Assembly: GCA_900541335.1 (NCBI GenBank)
Contig: UQJC01000002.1
Coordinates: forward strand, 81,760-145,759
DNA from: an uncultured Prevotella sp.
GTDB lineage: Bacteria; Bacteroidota; Bacteroidia; Bacteroidales; Bacteroidaceae
Direction of reading: 5' to 3'
DNA: 64,000 nucleotides
In this document: piece after piece, positions 8,195 through 16,324 of the stretch
How the letters are laid out: each line of letters opens with the position of its first letter
How positions within the stretch are numbered: the first letter of the stretch is position 1
The notes under the pieces: generated by a model
Seen by the model: the letters and a program-made list of their open reading frames with translations, nothing else
Databases searched by the model: none
What the model was told of the DNA's origin: nothing
Position numbers and translations under genes: made by a program

Positions 8195-8782
8195 TTACTT
8201 AACGATTTCGAGGAGTTCTACATCGAACACGAGAGCGGCGTAAGGAGGAATGGCCTGGCCGGCACCGCGCTCACCGTATGCGAGGTGGTAAGGAATGAAG
8301 AAACGATACTTAGCACCTTCGCCCATAAGCTGAACACCTTCCGTCCAGCCGGCAATCACGCCGTTGAGGGGGAATACGGCCGGTTCACCGCGACGATAAG
8401 AGCTGTCGAACACGGTGCCGTTGGTCAACGTGCCTTCGTAATGGCACTTCACACGGTCGGTAGCGAGGGGCTTGTTGCTGTTACCTTCCTTGATAACGGT
8501 ATACTGGAGACCACTGGGAAGTACGACTACGCCTTCCTTTTGTGCATTCTCTGCGAGGAAACGTTCACCTTCTTCGCGAATGGCACGACCGGCCTCAGCT
8601 TCCTTCTTTTGCATGAACTCTGTCACCAGCTTCTGTGCCTCGGCATCTGCCATCTTAGGAGTGGCACCTGAAAGGATGTCATTGACGGCCTGAGCAAATT
8701 CTGCGCCGTTGAGATTGTCTACTCCCATACCTTTGAGATTGTGGCCGATGACCATACCGAGAGCGTAGCTGAGCTTTTCCAT
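8195..8782 (-). CDS. Cytoplasmic FKBP-type peptidyl-prolyl isomerase (FklB-like)
   Basis: This 195-aa protein lacks a signal peptide and begins directly with MEKLSYALGM, the start of the FKBP_N helical domain. The FKBP domain follows (CHYEGTLTNGTVFDSS, VIAGWTEGVQLM, LAYGERGAGQAIPPYAALVF) and ends at VELLEIVK. It is therefore the cytosolic member of the trio. It is promoter-proximal in the minus-strand operon; a TACTTTTG at 8975-8968 could be its -7 element. Confidence 0.93.
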   Translation of the reverse strand: MEKLSYALGMVIGHNLKGMGVDNLNGAEFAQAVNDILSGATPKMADAEAQKLVTEFMQKKEAEAGRAIREEGERFLAENAQKEGVVVLPSGLQYTVIKEGNSNKPLATDRVKCHYEGTLTNGTVFDSSYRRGEPAVFPLNGVIAGWTEGVQLMGEGAKYRFFIPYHLAYGERGAGQAIPPYAALVFDVELLEIVK

Positions 8783-9017
8783 TATAACTGAGATTTTGAT
8801 GTGATTATGATTGAATAAAGGCTTGTTCTACCCATACAGGTGAAAGTGTGCAGGAACGAAAGAGTTTAGTTATAAAAAGCAGGGACTACCCGTATAAACT
8901 TTTAGACCTTAAACTTCTCGACTGACAAAGGATAGAAGCCGCCTTAAGTCTATTGAAAATCGGTGGGCAAAAGTACGATTTATTTTGATGTAAAGGGTTT
9001 TGACACAGGCTTTTTTC

Positions 9018-9025
9018 TAACTTTG
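9018..9025 (+). promoter_or_regulatory. -7 element of the sirtuin gene
   Basis: TAACTTTG lies 21 bases before the sirtuin start codon. The nearest TTTTG (8998-9002) is only 15 bases upstream, so the -33 assignment is uncertain. The box supports the 9047 start over the open-frame start at 8963. Confidence 0.45.
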
Positions 9026-9046
9026 CGCATACTCATCTATCAAACT

Positions 9047-9760
9047 ATGGCTATGAAGAAACTGGTCGTATTGACAGGAGCTGGCATGAGTGCGGAGAGT
9101 GGATTCAGCACTTTTCGCGATGCGGGCGGACTGTGGGAGCAATATCCCGTCGAAAAGGTGGCTACTCCCGAAGGCTGGGAGGAGAACCCGAAACTGGTCA
9201 CGGACTTCTACAACGGCTTGCGCCAACAATTGGTAAAGGCGAAGCCTAACCGGGGGCACGAGCTGTTGGCTGAAATGGAACGCGACTATGACATCACAAT
9301 CGTTACACAAAATGTGGACGACCTGCACGAACGGGCAGGCTCGTCGAAGGTGATTCACTTGCACGGGGAACTGATGAAAGTCTGTTCATCGGCCCACCCA
9401 GACGATGCACGATTCATCCAAACGCTCGACACAGACCACCTCACGGTGGCGGACGGACAACGGGCGGCGGACGGGTCATTGCTGCGCCCGTGGATTGTCT
9501 GGTTTGGCGAAGCGGTACCCAATCTGGTACCGGCGGCAGAGGTGACCGCACAGGCTGACATCTTCTGCATCATCGGTTCGTCACTCAATGTCTACCCTGC
9601 CGCCGGCTTAGTGAGCTACACAAAGCCGGGTACTCCCGTTTTCGTCATTGACCCGAAGGAGGTACACGTACCTTCGTCGCGCCGCATCGAAATCATCCAA
9701 GAGGTGGCTTCGAAGGGAGTACAGGAGCTGTGGGAAAGACTGCAAACACTCGAACGATAA
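9047..9760 (+). CDS. cobB: NAD-dependent protein deacylase, sirtuin (CobB-like)
   Basis: Sirtuins remove acyl groups from protein lysines using NAD. The 237-aa protein has the Rossmann signature VVLTGAGMSAESG with GFSTFRDAGGLW (residues 7-30), TQNVDDLHERAG (87-98), the catalytic histidine in HLHGEL (H106), and the late GSSLNVYPAAGL and VIDP elements. The four cysteines of the structural zinc site are not present, only one Cys in the KVCSSAHPD stretch, as seen in a Bacteroidota subgroup of the family. The start is placed at 9047, after the -7 element. It is convergent with murI and probably monocistronic. Confidence 0.93.
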   Translation: MAMKKLVVLTGAGMSAESGFSTFRDAGGLWEQYPVEKVATPEGWEENPKLVTDFYNGLRQQLVKAKPNRGHELLAEMERDYDITIVTQNVDDLHERAGSSKVIHLHGELMKVCSSAHPDDARFIQTLDTDHLTVADGQRAADGSLLRPWIVWFGEAVPNLVPAAEVTAQADIFCIIGSSLNVYPAAGLVSYTKPGTPVFVIDPKEVHVPSSRRIEIIQEVASKGVQELWERLQTLER

Positions 9761-9820
9761 CCGCCCACACGGACACTCCAGGCTACTCACGAACCTACTC
9801 GAAAACCCACATAAACAAGC

Positions 9821-9884
9821 AACCGACCCTGAAGGGCTGACAAACGGAAACAAGCGTTTCGATGTCAACCTTTCAGGGTAGGTT
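9821..9884. terminator. Long imperfect hairpin between sirtuin gene and murI
   Basis: aaccgaccctgaaggg and cctttcagggtaggtt pair with few mismatches, extended inward by ctgaca/tgtca. It sits between two convergent genes and is probably a bidirectional terminator. Confidence 0.65.
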
Positions 9885-9919
9885 GGTCTGTTAGACAGGG
9901 AAAAATATTTCGAAGTATA

Positions 9920-10750
9920 TCAGCCTAAACTGACGCTCTCAACTTCGACGGCTTCGTGCATAAAGAGCATGGCGGACTGGTTGAACTTCTCGGTGCTTTC
10001 GGTCGTGAGGTAGTGGCATTGTCCCCGACGGCTGAGCCGTTGCTCCATCTCAGGATGGCGCACAAGGTAATCGCGCAAGGAGGCTGCTACATATTCACCC
10101 TGAGGCACGATGCGTACGCCCGGGGGAGTGTACTTCACGATTTTATTCATCAACAAGGGGTAGTGAGTACAACCGAGGATGAGGGTATCGATGAGCGGAT
10201 CGAGCCGCAGAATGCCGTCGATGCGCTTTTGCACAAAGTAATCGGCTCCGGGGGAGTCGAACTCGTAGTTTTCAACCAAGGGTACCCACATGGGACAGGC
10301 TTGTCCCGTCACAGTGATGTCGGGCCAGAGTTTTTTAATCTCCATGGTGTAGGAGCCCGAGTTGACAGTGCCCGCAGTAGCTAAGAGTCCGACGTGGCGC
10401 GAGTGGGTCAACGGACCAATGGCCTCGACTGTGGGACGAATGACACCCAACACACGGCGCGAAGGGCCAAGCCGTTCCAAATCGTGCTGTTGGATGGTAC
10501 GCAGGGCCTTGGCCGAAGCGGTGTTGCAGGCTAAAATAACCAATTGGCAACCTCGCTCGAAAAGGGCCTCAACAGCCTGAAGGGTGTAGCGGTAAATTAC
10601 CTCGTAAGAATGGGAACCGTAAGGGGCACGGGCATTGTCGCCCAGGTAGAGGTAATCGTACTGGGGGAGCATCTGACGCATCTGTCGCAGGATGGTGAGA
10701 CCTCCGTAACCAGAATCGAACACGCCAATGGGGGAAGGAGTAGCGGACAT
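9920..10750 (-). CDS. murI: Glutamate racemase
   Basis: MurI makes D-glutamate for peptidoglycan in the cytosol. The 276-aa protein shows the N-terminal IGVFDSGYGGLTIL, YLGDNARAPYG, the first catalytic cysteine in ILACNTASA (about residue 75), VGLLATAGTV, and the second catalytic cysteine in LGCTHYPLL (about residue 194). Length and motif order are normal for the family. It lies 58 bases downstream of the OmpH/Skp gene on the same strand with a terminator-like hairpin between them; an ompH-murI order is common in Bacteroidales. Confidence 0.96.
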   Translation of the reverse strand: MSATPSPIGVFDSGYGGLTILRQMRQMLPQYDYLYLGDNARAPYGSHSYEVIYRYTLQAVEALFERGCQLVILACNTASAKALRTIQQHDLERLGPSRRVLGVIRPTVEAIGPLTHSRHVGLLATAGTVNSGSYTMEIKKLWPDITVTGQACPMWVPLVENYEFDSPGADYFVQKRIDGILRLDPLIDTLILGCTHYPLLMNKIVKYTPPGVRIVPQGEYVAASLRDYLVRHPEMEQRLSRRGQCHYLTTESTEKFNQSAMLFMHEAVEVESVSLG

Positions 10751-10776
10751 AGGCTAACGGAATAAGGAGATGAAAA

Positions 10777-10805
10777 AACGGAAAGGATTGCTTTCCGTTG
10801 AGAAG
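10777..10805 (-). terminator. Terminator between the ompH-like gene and murI
   Basis: aacggaaag (10777-10785) and ctttccgtt (10791-10799) form a tight stem. On the minus strand the stem is followed by six T, so partial termination before murI is expected. Confidence 0.65.
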
Positions 10806-10808
10806 TCG

Positions 10809-11327
10809 TTAATGGGTCAATCCTAACTTGGCACGCACGTAAGGAGTAGCGTCCTCAGACACTGCGGGATGCTTGAAGGGATAGGCATTGGAGTCTGTGT
10901 TGAGAATGTAATGATAACCGCGCTCAATGCCGACAGCCTCGATAGCTACCCGGAGTTTTTCCCGAATGGGGCGCAAGAACTGACGCTCAGCCACTCGCAA
11001 GAGGGAGTCGGCCTCGTGGCGAAAGGCTAAACCCTTCTCCATTTCGTCCTGCAAATCACGCTGACGCTTCAACAGGATGTTTTGAGGAAACTCTTGCTGG
11101 CCTTGCAGGAAGTCTGCATAAAGTCGACGGAACTTCTGCTCATTATAGTTGGCCTCTGCCTCATACTTCTGACGAAGCTGTTGCATCTGATGCTGTACTT
11201 GAACATACTCGGGCATGGCGTGGAGAAGGCTGTCGTAGCTGAGGTAACCATAAGCTTTGGCATTTTGTGCCTGTATTGTGCAAACGGCAAACATGCCGAA
11301 CACGAGGGAAAGTAGAATGCGCTTCAT
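10809..11327 (-). CDS. OmpH/Skp-family periplasmic chaperone
   Basis: This 172-aa exported protein has a signal peptide (cleavage after TIQA) followed by a long charged helical region (about residues 40-125) rich in Gln, Glu and Arg. That matches the jellyfish-like coiled tentacles of Skp/OmpH, which hold unfolded outer-membrane proteins on the way to BamA. The short AYGYLSYDSLLHAMPEY element after the signal is the typical Bacteroidota start of the mature chaperone. Many Bacteroidales carry two such genes after bamA; here there is one and no bamA beside it. Confidence 0.87.
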   Translation of the reverse strand: MKRILLSLVFGMFAVCTIQAQNAKAYGYLSYDSLLHAMPEYVQVQHQMQQLRQKYEAEANYNEQKFRRLYADFLQGQQEFPQNILLKRQRDLQDEMEKGLAFRHEADSLLRVAERQFLRPIREKLRVAIEAVGIERGYHYILNTDSNAYPFKHPAVSEDATPYVRAKLGLTH

Positions 11328-11360
11328 AGAGAGAAAGTGAATGGGAAGGGAGTAGCGTTT

Positions 11361-11486
11361 AGGCTGGTTCTATCAATGATTAGTTGATAAGTTGAAAGTT
11401 GAAGAGTTTATGGGGAGAATCATTGGCTTGATAAATCAACTTTAGACTCATCAATTCCTAAACTGTAATTGATAGCACACCGTTTA
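11361..11486. repeat. Dispersed ~120-bp intergenic repeat, copy 1
   Basis: This runs from aggctggttctatca to accgttta and resembles 38460-38578 along its whole length, with shorter relatives at 30431-30510 and, inverted, 25672-25770. It contains an imperfect inverted repeat (agttgataagttgaaagttgaagag against aaatcaactttagactcatcaatt). Its right end coincides with the stop codon of the minus-strand lipoprotein gene. Confidence 0.65.
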
Positions 11487-12323
11487 TTGATAGAGGTAGT
11501 TAATGGATGCCAGTCCGCCGTTCTTCGTATGGTAACTGCAGAGTTGTACATTGCCATTTTCATCAAGGTTGTACTCAAAGTCGATGAAGTAAGCCTGAGC
11601 GGGATCGTCGGAACTGTAAGTAACACGCTTCACTAACTTCTCGGTAGGACGACCGAGCAAACCGGCATAATATAAATGCTCGAAACCAAGACAACCCATC
11701 TCCTTGGTCACAGCGGGAGGCAGAATGCCATTGAAGTTATGACGGTCGTCAGCTATAAAATTCAACGTGACCGGACGACTGTTGTTGTCAACATAGTCTA
11801 TCTTGCTCAAATTGCCATTCTCGTACTCAATGGTCGCTGAACTTTTATATTGCTGGGCCTGACCAAAGTTGTTCTCAAAGATGATTTTGTACCAGCCAAT
11901 CAGGCGGTCGTCGGCACCATACACGAAATTGTAGATGTCACGCCCTACGTTCATGGTCTGAATGTAGCCCTTGGGATTGAGGGTCAGCCGCACTTGGTCG
12001 CCTGTGGAGTTCTTGATCGTGACACTGTGAGCTCCATACTTGAGACTGCTCGTGTAACGATAACTGCGGTCAATCTGGGCAGAAGGATCGCGCAATTCGC
12101 CCGTGGCTTGAACCAACCGACCGTTGAGATAGGAGAAACTCCAGTCGTAAGCGGTGATTCGCTCACCGACATGGGTTACTCGGTGTACATTGCTTCTGCC
12201 ATTGGCCGGAAGCGTGGGTCGCATGGGGAGAGGATCGTCGTCACAAGCAACAAACGCGCCTGCTACCAAACAAAGTAGGCTGACGCGCAAGAGGGTTGAG
12301 ATATAGGATGTGATGGACTTCAT
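11484..12323 (-). CDS. DUF4595-type lipoprotein
   Basis: This 279-aa predicted lipoprotein has the signal sequence and lipobox FVAC (Cys 27) followed by Asp-rich CDDDPLP. The mature part is a chain of beta hairpins of the Rhs/YD-like type found in DUF4595 proteins (YDWSFSYLNGRLVQATGE, NFVYGADDRLIGW, ATIEYENGNLSKIDYVD, DFEYNLDENGNVQL). The function is unknown; such proteins are surface or periplasmic in gut and oral Bacteroidales. The ATG at 12323 was chosen because the signal peptide starts there. A TAAGTTTG (12454-12447) upstream is a candidate -7 box. Confidence 0.8.
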   Translation of the reverse strand: MKSITSYISTLLRVSLLCLVAGAFVACDDDPLPMRPTLPANGRSNVHRVTHVGERITAYDWSFSYLNGRLVQATGELRDPSAQIDRSYRYTSSLKYGAHSVTIKNSTGDQVRLTLNPKGYIQTMNVGRDIYNFVYGADDRLIGWYKIIFENNFGQAQQYKSSATIEYENGNLSKIDYVDNNSRPVTLNFIADDRHNFNGILPPAVTKEMGCLGFEHLYYAGLLGRPTEKLVKRVTYSSDDPAQAYFIDFEYNLDENGNVQLCSYHTKNGGLASINYLYQ

Positions 12324-12446
12324 ATCACTGAAAAAAGGATGCTTAAAAGGGAAGTAAAAGGCCTTCCGAGAGAATAAAAACAAAAAGTTTAGGAGCCTTC
12401 GTGAGGACTTGCGAACAGGAAGAGAGGCCCCCTTCGAAGTCGACGG

Positions 12447-12454
12447 CAAACTTA
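12447..12454 (-). promoter_or_regulatory. -7 element of the DUF4595 lipoprotein gene
   Basis: On the minus strand it reads TAAGTTTG, 123 bases before the start codon. No TTG is found at the usual distance. Confidence 0.4.
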
Positions 12455-12528
12455 CAGAAAATAGCGCAAACGAACGAATGATTTAAGTAAATTGCGGTAG
12501 TTGGTTGAAGATGAGAATAGAACGCTTC

Positions 12529-12578
12529 GAGAAGAAAAAGTTTGCCGAAAAAATCATCTTGGGAAACTTTTTCTTCTC
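12529..12578. repeat. 15-bp perfect inverted repeat in the nrdD leader region
   Basis: gagaagaaaaagttt (12529-12543) and aaactttttcttctc (12564-12578) are exact inverses around a 20-base loop. A TATCTTTG -7 candidate follows at 12591-12598. It could be a terminator for something from either side, or a binding site. Confidence 0.75.
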
Positions 12579-12844
12579 CTATACTTGGCTTATCTTTGCC
12601 CTCGATTTCGCGGGATTGCCCTTCTAAGCAACCACATTAAAGAACGGAATAGATCAACCGTTCGCCTTCCTAAGCAATGTTTCAATAAAATCTTGAAGCC
12701 ATTGATATTCAACAAAAAGGAAGAAACTTACCTTTTCACATCCGCTGAAAGGATGACTCAGGCAAGCTGCCGCGCAAACACTTTCGAGACGCTCACTGAG
12801 CAAATGCTCCTTGGGAAAAACATTGTTTCCTAAATGAGACAAAA

Positions 12845-12884
12845 TGGAAAACTTTTCCTCCTCACTTTCGAAAAAAGTTTTCCA
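12845..12884. repeat. 12-bp perfect inverted repeat upstream of nrdD
   Basis: tggaaaactttt (12845-12856) and aaaagttttcca (12873-12884) are exact inverses, 16 bases apart and about 120 bases before nrdD. The core GGAAAACTTTT resembles the arm of the 12529-12578 repeat. The rest of the 12324-13005 gap holds no supported gene. Confidence 0.75.
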
Positions 12885-13005
12885 AAACCACACTATACTT
12901 TTTTATCAATACACGCTCGGGAGCCTCTTCCGACGGCCTTGTTGCGGCCCTAAGTTTCGGATGTAAGAAGCCCCTCCCCTAACCCTCTTAACCCTTCCTC
13001 TACTC

Positions 13006-15102
13006 ATGTGCACTGACAACTTTCAGATTACCAAACGTGACGGATCTGTTGAACCCTTCTCTATTGAAAAAATCAGAACGGCTTTACTCAAAGCCTTCCA
13101 GTCACAAGGACAATCACTCGATGCCGAAGGACTGAACCGACTGATGCAACGACTGCGCTTCTGTAACGGCATGAATGTAGAGGACATCCAAAACCAAGTG
13201 GAAGTGGCCCTCATGGCGGAACAGCACTTCCAGGTGGCCAAGGCTTTTATGCTCTACCGCAAGCAGCACGAAACGGATCGTGAAACGGCTGACAAACTGC
13301 GTTTCCTCATTAACTACTGCAATTCGACGAATCCGGCTACGGGATCGAAGTATGACGCAAACGCCAATGTGGAAAACAAGAACATTGCGACCCTTATCGG
13401 TGAGTTACCGAAGCAGGGATTCATCCGCCTCAACCGCCGTTTGCTCTGTGACCGCATCAAGGAGATGTATGGCAAGGAATTGTCGGATCGTTATCTCTAC
13501 CTGCTCAATCATCACTACATCTATAAGAACGACGAAACTTCGTTGGCAAACTATTGCGCATCCATCACGATGTATCCGTGGTTGCTCAACGGCACAAAGG
13601 ACATTGGCGGTAACTCAACGGCTCCGTCGAACCTCAAATCCTTCTGCGGTGGCTTCGTCAACATGGTGTTTATCGTTTCATCCATGCTCTCGGGTGCCTG
13701 CGCTACGCCTGAATTCTTGATGTACATGAGCCACTTCATCGAAATGGAGTATGGCCAAGACTATTATATGCATGCTGACCGCGTTGTCGACCTTTCCAGC
13801 CGCCAACGTACGATTGATAAGATTATTACGGACTGCTTCGAACAGATCGTTTACTCTATCAATCAGCCCACGGGAGCAAGGAACTTCCAGTCCGTATTCT
13901 GGAACATTTCGTATTACGACCAATATTACTTCGAAAGCATCTTTGGTGAGTTCCGTTTCCCCGACGGTTCACGTCCTTACTGGCCTGCCCTCTCGTGGTT
14001 GCAGAAGCGTTTCATGAAATGGTTTAACCACGAACGCACAAAGGCTGTGCTGACCTTCCCGGTTGAGACGATGGCATTGCTTTCGAAGGAGGGCGACGTG
14101 ATGGACAAGGAATATGCAGACTTCACGGCTGAGATGTATGCCGAAGGCCACAGCTTCTTTACATATATGAGTGACAATGCCGACTCTTTGGCATCGTGCT
14201 GCCGCCTTCGCAACGAAATCCAAGACAACGGATTCAGCTATACACTGGGTGCCGGAGGTGTGTCTACGGGTTCGAAATCAGTGCTGACGGTCAATTTGAA
14301 CCGTTGTGTACAGCAAGCTACCCGAGAAGGCCGTTCTTATGTGGAATTCCTCACGGAAATTGTTGACTTGATGCACAAGGTGCAGTTGGCTTACAACGAA
14401 AACTTGCGCAACATGCTCGACAAGGGTATGCTTCCGCTCTTTGACGCGGGCTACATCAACCTCAAGCGCCAGTACCTGACGATTGGTGTCAACGGTATGG
14501 TGGAAGCAGCCGAAAGTCTGGGTATTACCATCTCGGACAATCCGGAATACGAACACTTCGTCAGCGACATCTTGGGACTCATCGAAAAGCTGAACCGTCA
14601 GTACCGCTCGAAGGAGATTCTATTTAACTGCGAAATGATTCCTGCGGAGAATGTGGGTGTTAAACATGCCCGTTGGGACCGCGAGGACGGCTATTTCGTG
14701 CCGCGCGACTGCTACAACTCTTATTTCTATGTGGTAGAGGACGAACAAACGGACATCATTGAGAAATTCCGTCTGCACGGCCGTCGTTTCATCGAACACC
14801 TCACGGGTGGCTCGGCCTTGCACATGAACCTCGACGAACACTTGTCGGCTCCCCAATACCGTCAGTTACTCCGCGTAGCAGCTCAGGAGGGTTGCAACTA
14901 CTTCACGTTCAACATTCCCAACACGCTTTGCAAACACTGCGGACACATTGACAAGCACCATTTGGGTGAATGCCCCGTATGTCATTCGACTGACTTGGAT
15001 TATTTGACGCGCATCATCGGCTATCTGAAGCGTGTCTCTAACTTCTCACTCGACAGACAGAAGGAAGCTGCACGCCGCTATTATCAAAAGATTCACGCGT
15101 AA
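13006..15102 (+). CDS. nrdD: Anaerobic (class III) ribonucleoside-triphosphate reductase
   Basis: NrdD reduces NTPs to dNTPs under anoxia with a glycyl radical. The 698-aa protein starts with an ATP-cone (QITKRDGSVEPFSIEKIRTALLKAF, residues 7-31). It then carries the large barrel with GGNSTAPSN, FVNMVFIVSSMLSG and the catalytic-loop cysteines (SCCRLRNE). The C-terminal zinc site is CKHCG...CPVC, followed by the glycyl radical loop RIIGYLKRVSNFS, where Gly is about residue 672. RIIGYL replaces the RVCGYL of the E. coli type. The activase gene nrdG follows 54 bases later. The long leader with two inverted repeats suggests regulation. Confidence 0.97.
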   Translation: MCTDNFQITKRDGSVEPFSIEKIRTALLKAFQSQGQSLDAEGLNRLMQRLRFCNGMNVEDIQNQVEVALMAEQHFQVAKAFMLYRKQHETDRETADKLRFLINYCNSTNPATGSKYDANANVENKNIATLIGELPKQGFIRLNRRLLCDRIKEMYGKELSDRYLYLLNHHYIYKNDETSLANYCASITMYPWLLNGTKDIGGNSTAPSNLKSFCGGFVNMVFIVSSMLSGACATPEFLMYMSHFIEMEYGQDYYMHADRVVDLSSRQRTIDKIITDCFEQIVYSINQPTGARNFQSVFWNISYYDQYYFESIFGEFRFPDGSRPYWPALSWLQKRFMKWFNHERTKAVLTFPVETMALLSKEGDVMDKEYADFTAEMYAEGHSFFTYMSDNADSLASCCRLRNEIQDNGFSYTLGAGGVSTGSKSVLTVNLNRCVQQATREGRSYVEFLTEIVDLMHKVQLAYNENLRNMLDKGMLPLFDAGYINLKRQYLTIGVNGMVEAAESLGITISDNPEYEHFVSDILGLIEKLNRQYRSKEILFNCEMIPAENVGVKHARWDREDGYFVPRDCYNSYFYVVEDEQTDIIEKFRLHGRRFIEHLTGGSALHMNLDEHLSAPQYRQLLRVAAQEGCNYFTFNIPNTLCKHCGHIDKHHLGECPVCHSTDLDYLTRIIGYLKRVSNFSLDRQKEAARRYYQKIHA

Positions 15103-15114
15103 CTTTATGCACTC

Positions 15115-15138
15115 CACGGAAGGGATTTCCCTTCCGTG
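15115..15138 (+). promoter_or_regulatory. Intercistronic hairpin between nrdD and nrdG
   Basis: cacggaaggg (15115-15124) pairs perfectly with cccttccgtg (15129-15138) with a 4-base loop and no T-run. It covers the alternative GTG start at 15136, so it may set the nrdD:nrdG expression ratio or protect nrdD mRNA. Confidence 0.6.
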
Positions 15139-15156
15139 ATAGCTTATCCATTCCCT

Positions 15157-15627
15157 ATGCTGAAGTATGTCAACTACGATATTGTGTTCCAGGAGTTTCC
15201 TGACGAGGTTACACTGGCAATCAACCTTTCCTGTTGCCCCAATGGTTGCATCGGTTGCCACAGTGCTTACCTGCGAGGCGATGTGGGCGAAGAACTGACT
15301 TGGGAAAGACTGCTCGCACTGACGGAATCATACGCCGGAAACATCACCTGCGTTTCACTTATGGGCGGAGACAATGACCCGGCTTCGGTATTGGAACTGT
15401 TGGCGCGACTAAAGAAGCACTATGCAGGAAAATTGAAAACGGGCTGGTACTCGGGACGCACTTGGGAACCTTCTGCCGAAAGCCTCCGCGAGTCGCTTGA
15501 CTACCTGAAACTCGGTCCCTACCTTGCCGCCCTCGGTCCGCTCAACTCACGCGACACCAACCAACGCTTCTACCACGTTAACCCGAAAGGGGAACTGGAG
15601 GACGAAACATTCCGCTTCTGGAAATAA
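15157..15627 (+). CDS. nrdG: Anaerobic ribonucleotide reductase activating enzyme
   Basis: NrdG is the radical SAM activase that puts the glycyl radical on NrdD. The 156-aa protein has the N-terminal MLKYVNYDIVFQEFPDEV, the cluster-binding motif CPNGCIGCHS (CxxxCxxC, with Cys near residues 27, 31 and 34) and VSLMGGDND as the SAM-binding GGE-like element. It is normal in size for the family. The ATG at 15157 is preferred to the GTG at 15136, which lies inside the hairpin. It follows nrdD in the same operon. Confidence 0.94.
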   Translation: MLKYVNYDIVFQEFPDEVTLAINLSCCPNGCIGCHSAYLRGDVGEELTWERLLALTESYAGNITCVSLMGGDNDPASVLELLARLKKHYAGKLKTGWYSGRTWEPSAESLRESLDYLKLGPYLAALGPLNSRDTNQRFYHVNPKGELEDETFRFWK

Positions 15628-15744
15628 GACGTCCTTGCTCTACACAGTAGGTCTTGTTACGCCACAGGCCTTATCAAAATGCCAACGGAGAACAAGTGAT
15701 ACTCACTTTCCGATTCTATGAAGGAAAGACAGCCTGCGCAAACA

Positions 15745-16235
15745 GGAGAACCCCGGAGGGGTGGAAAGGTCTTAGCCCAGGGTGGAGCGAAGCGGAACCC
15801 TGGGTAAGGGATTGCGTCATTTAAATGGTATCGAACCCCGGAGGGGTGGAAGCAAAAACGTATTCGCATCGAAGGGCATATCCCAGTTTCCCCTTTGATG
15901 TATTCAGCTTCCACCCCTCCGGGGTTCAAATGTATTTGAACGGACGTTTGGTTACCCAGGGTTTCGCTTCGCTCCACCCTGGGCTAAGTCGCTGTCACCC
16001 CCTTCGGGGGTTCATACAAACGTGAGCGGATTCGAATGTACATCATTGGAGGCGATTATACATACGCATGTCCCCTTGTATTCCATCGTATTTATTTCCC
16101 TTGACAAACACCGCGTACAGGACCCCTCGGAGGGGTGTGAAGCGAAGCGGAACCCTGGGTAAGAGATTACGTCATTTAAATGGTATCGAACCTCAGAGGG
16201 GTGAAAGCAAAAACGTATTCGCATCGAAGGGCATA
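15745..16235. repeat. Composite palindromic repeat block I
   Basis: This block is built from alternating modules. Module A is gaaccccggaggggtg and its inverse (15748, 15833, 15909 inverted, 15997 inverted variant, 16120, 16187). Module B is a hairpin of the form cccagggtggagcgaagcgg closing on aaccctggg (15771-15808; inverted at 15951-15988; half copy near 16138-16164). Linkers such as cgtattcgcatcgaagggcat occur twice (15858, 16214). The reverse complement of about 15900-16130 matches block II at 35820-35990. There is no ORF worth calling. Confidence 0.85.
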
Positions 16236-16280
16236 AGCCTCTTTTCCACGCCCCTCCAAAGCCGTTTGCACAGAAAACAC

Positions 16281-16288
16281 TACCTTTG
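16281..16288 (+). promoter_or_regulatory. -7 element of cysS
   Basis: TACCTTTG lies 36 bases before the cysS start. It supports the start at 16325, since the in-frame codon at 16286 would fall within the box. Confidence 0.5.
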
Positions 16289-16324
16289 CGCTACTTTTAT
16301 AAACACTCAATCTCATCGTATTTT

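Noticed and set aside
12501..12833. 110-codon open frame upstream of nrdD
   Set aside because: It runs through a perfect inverted repeat and a -7 element, has a composition unlike neighbouring genes and no recognisable motif.
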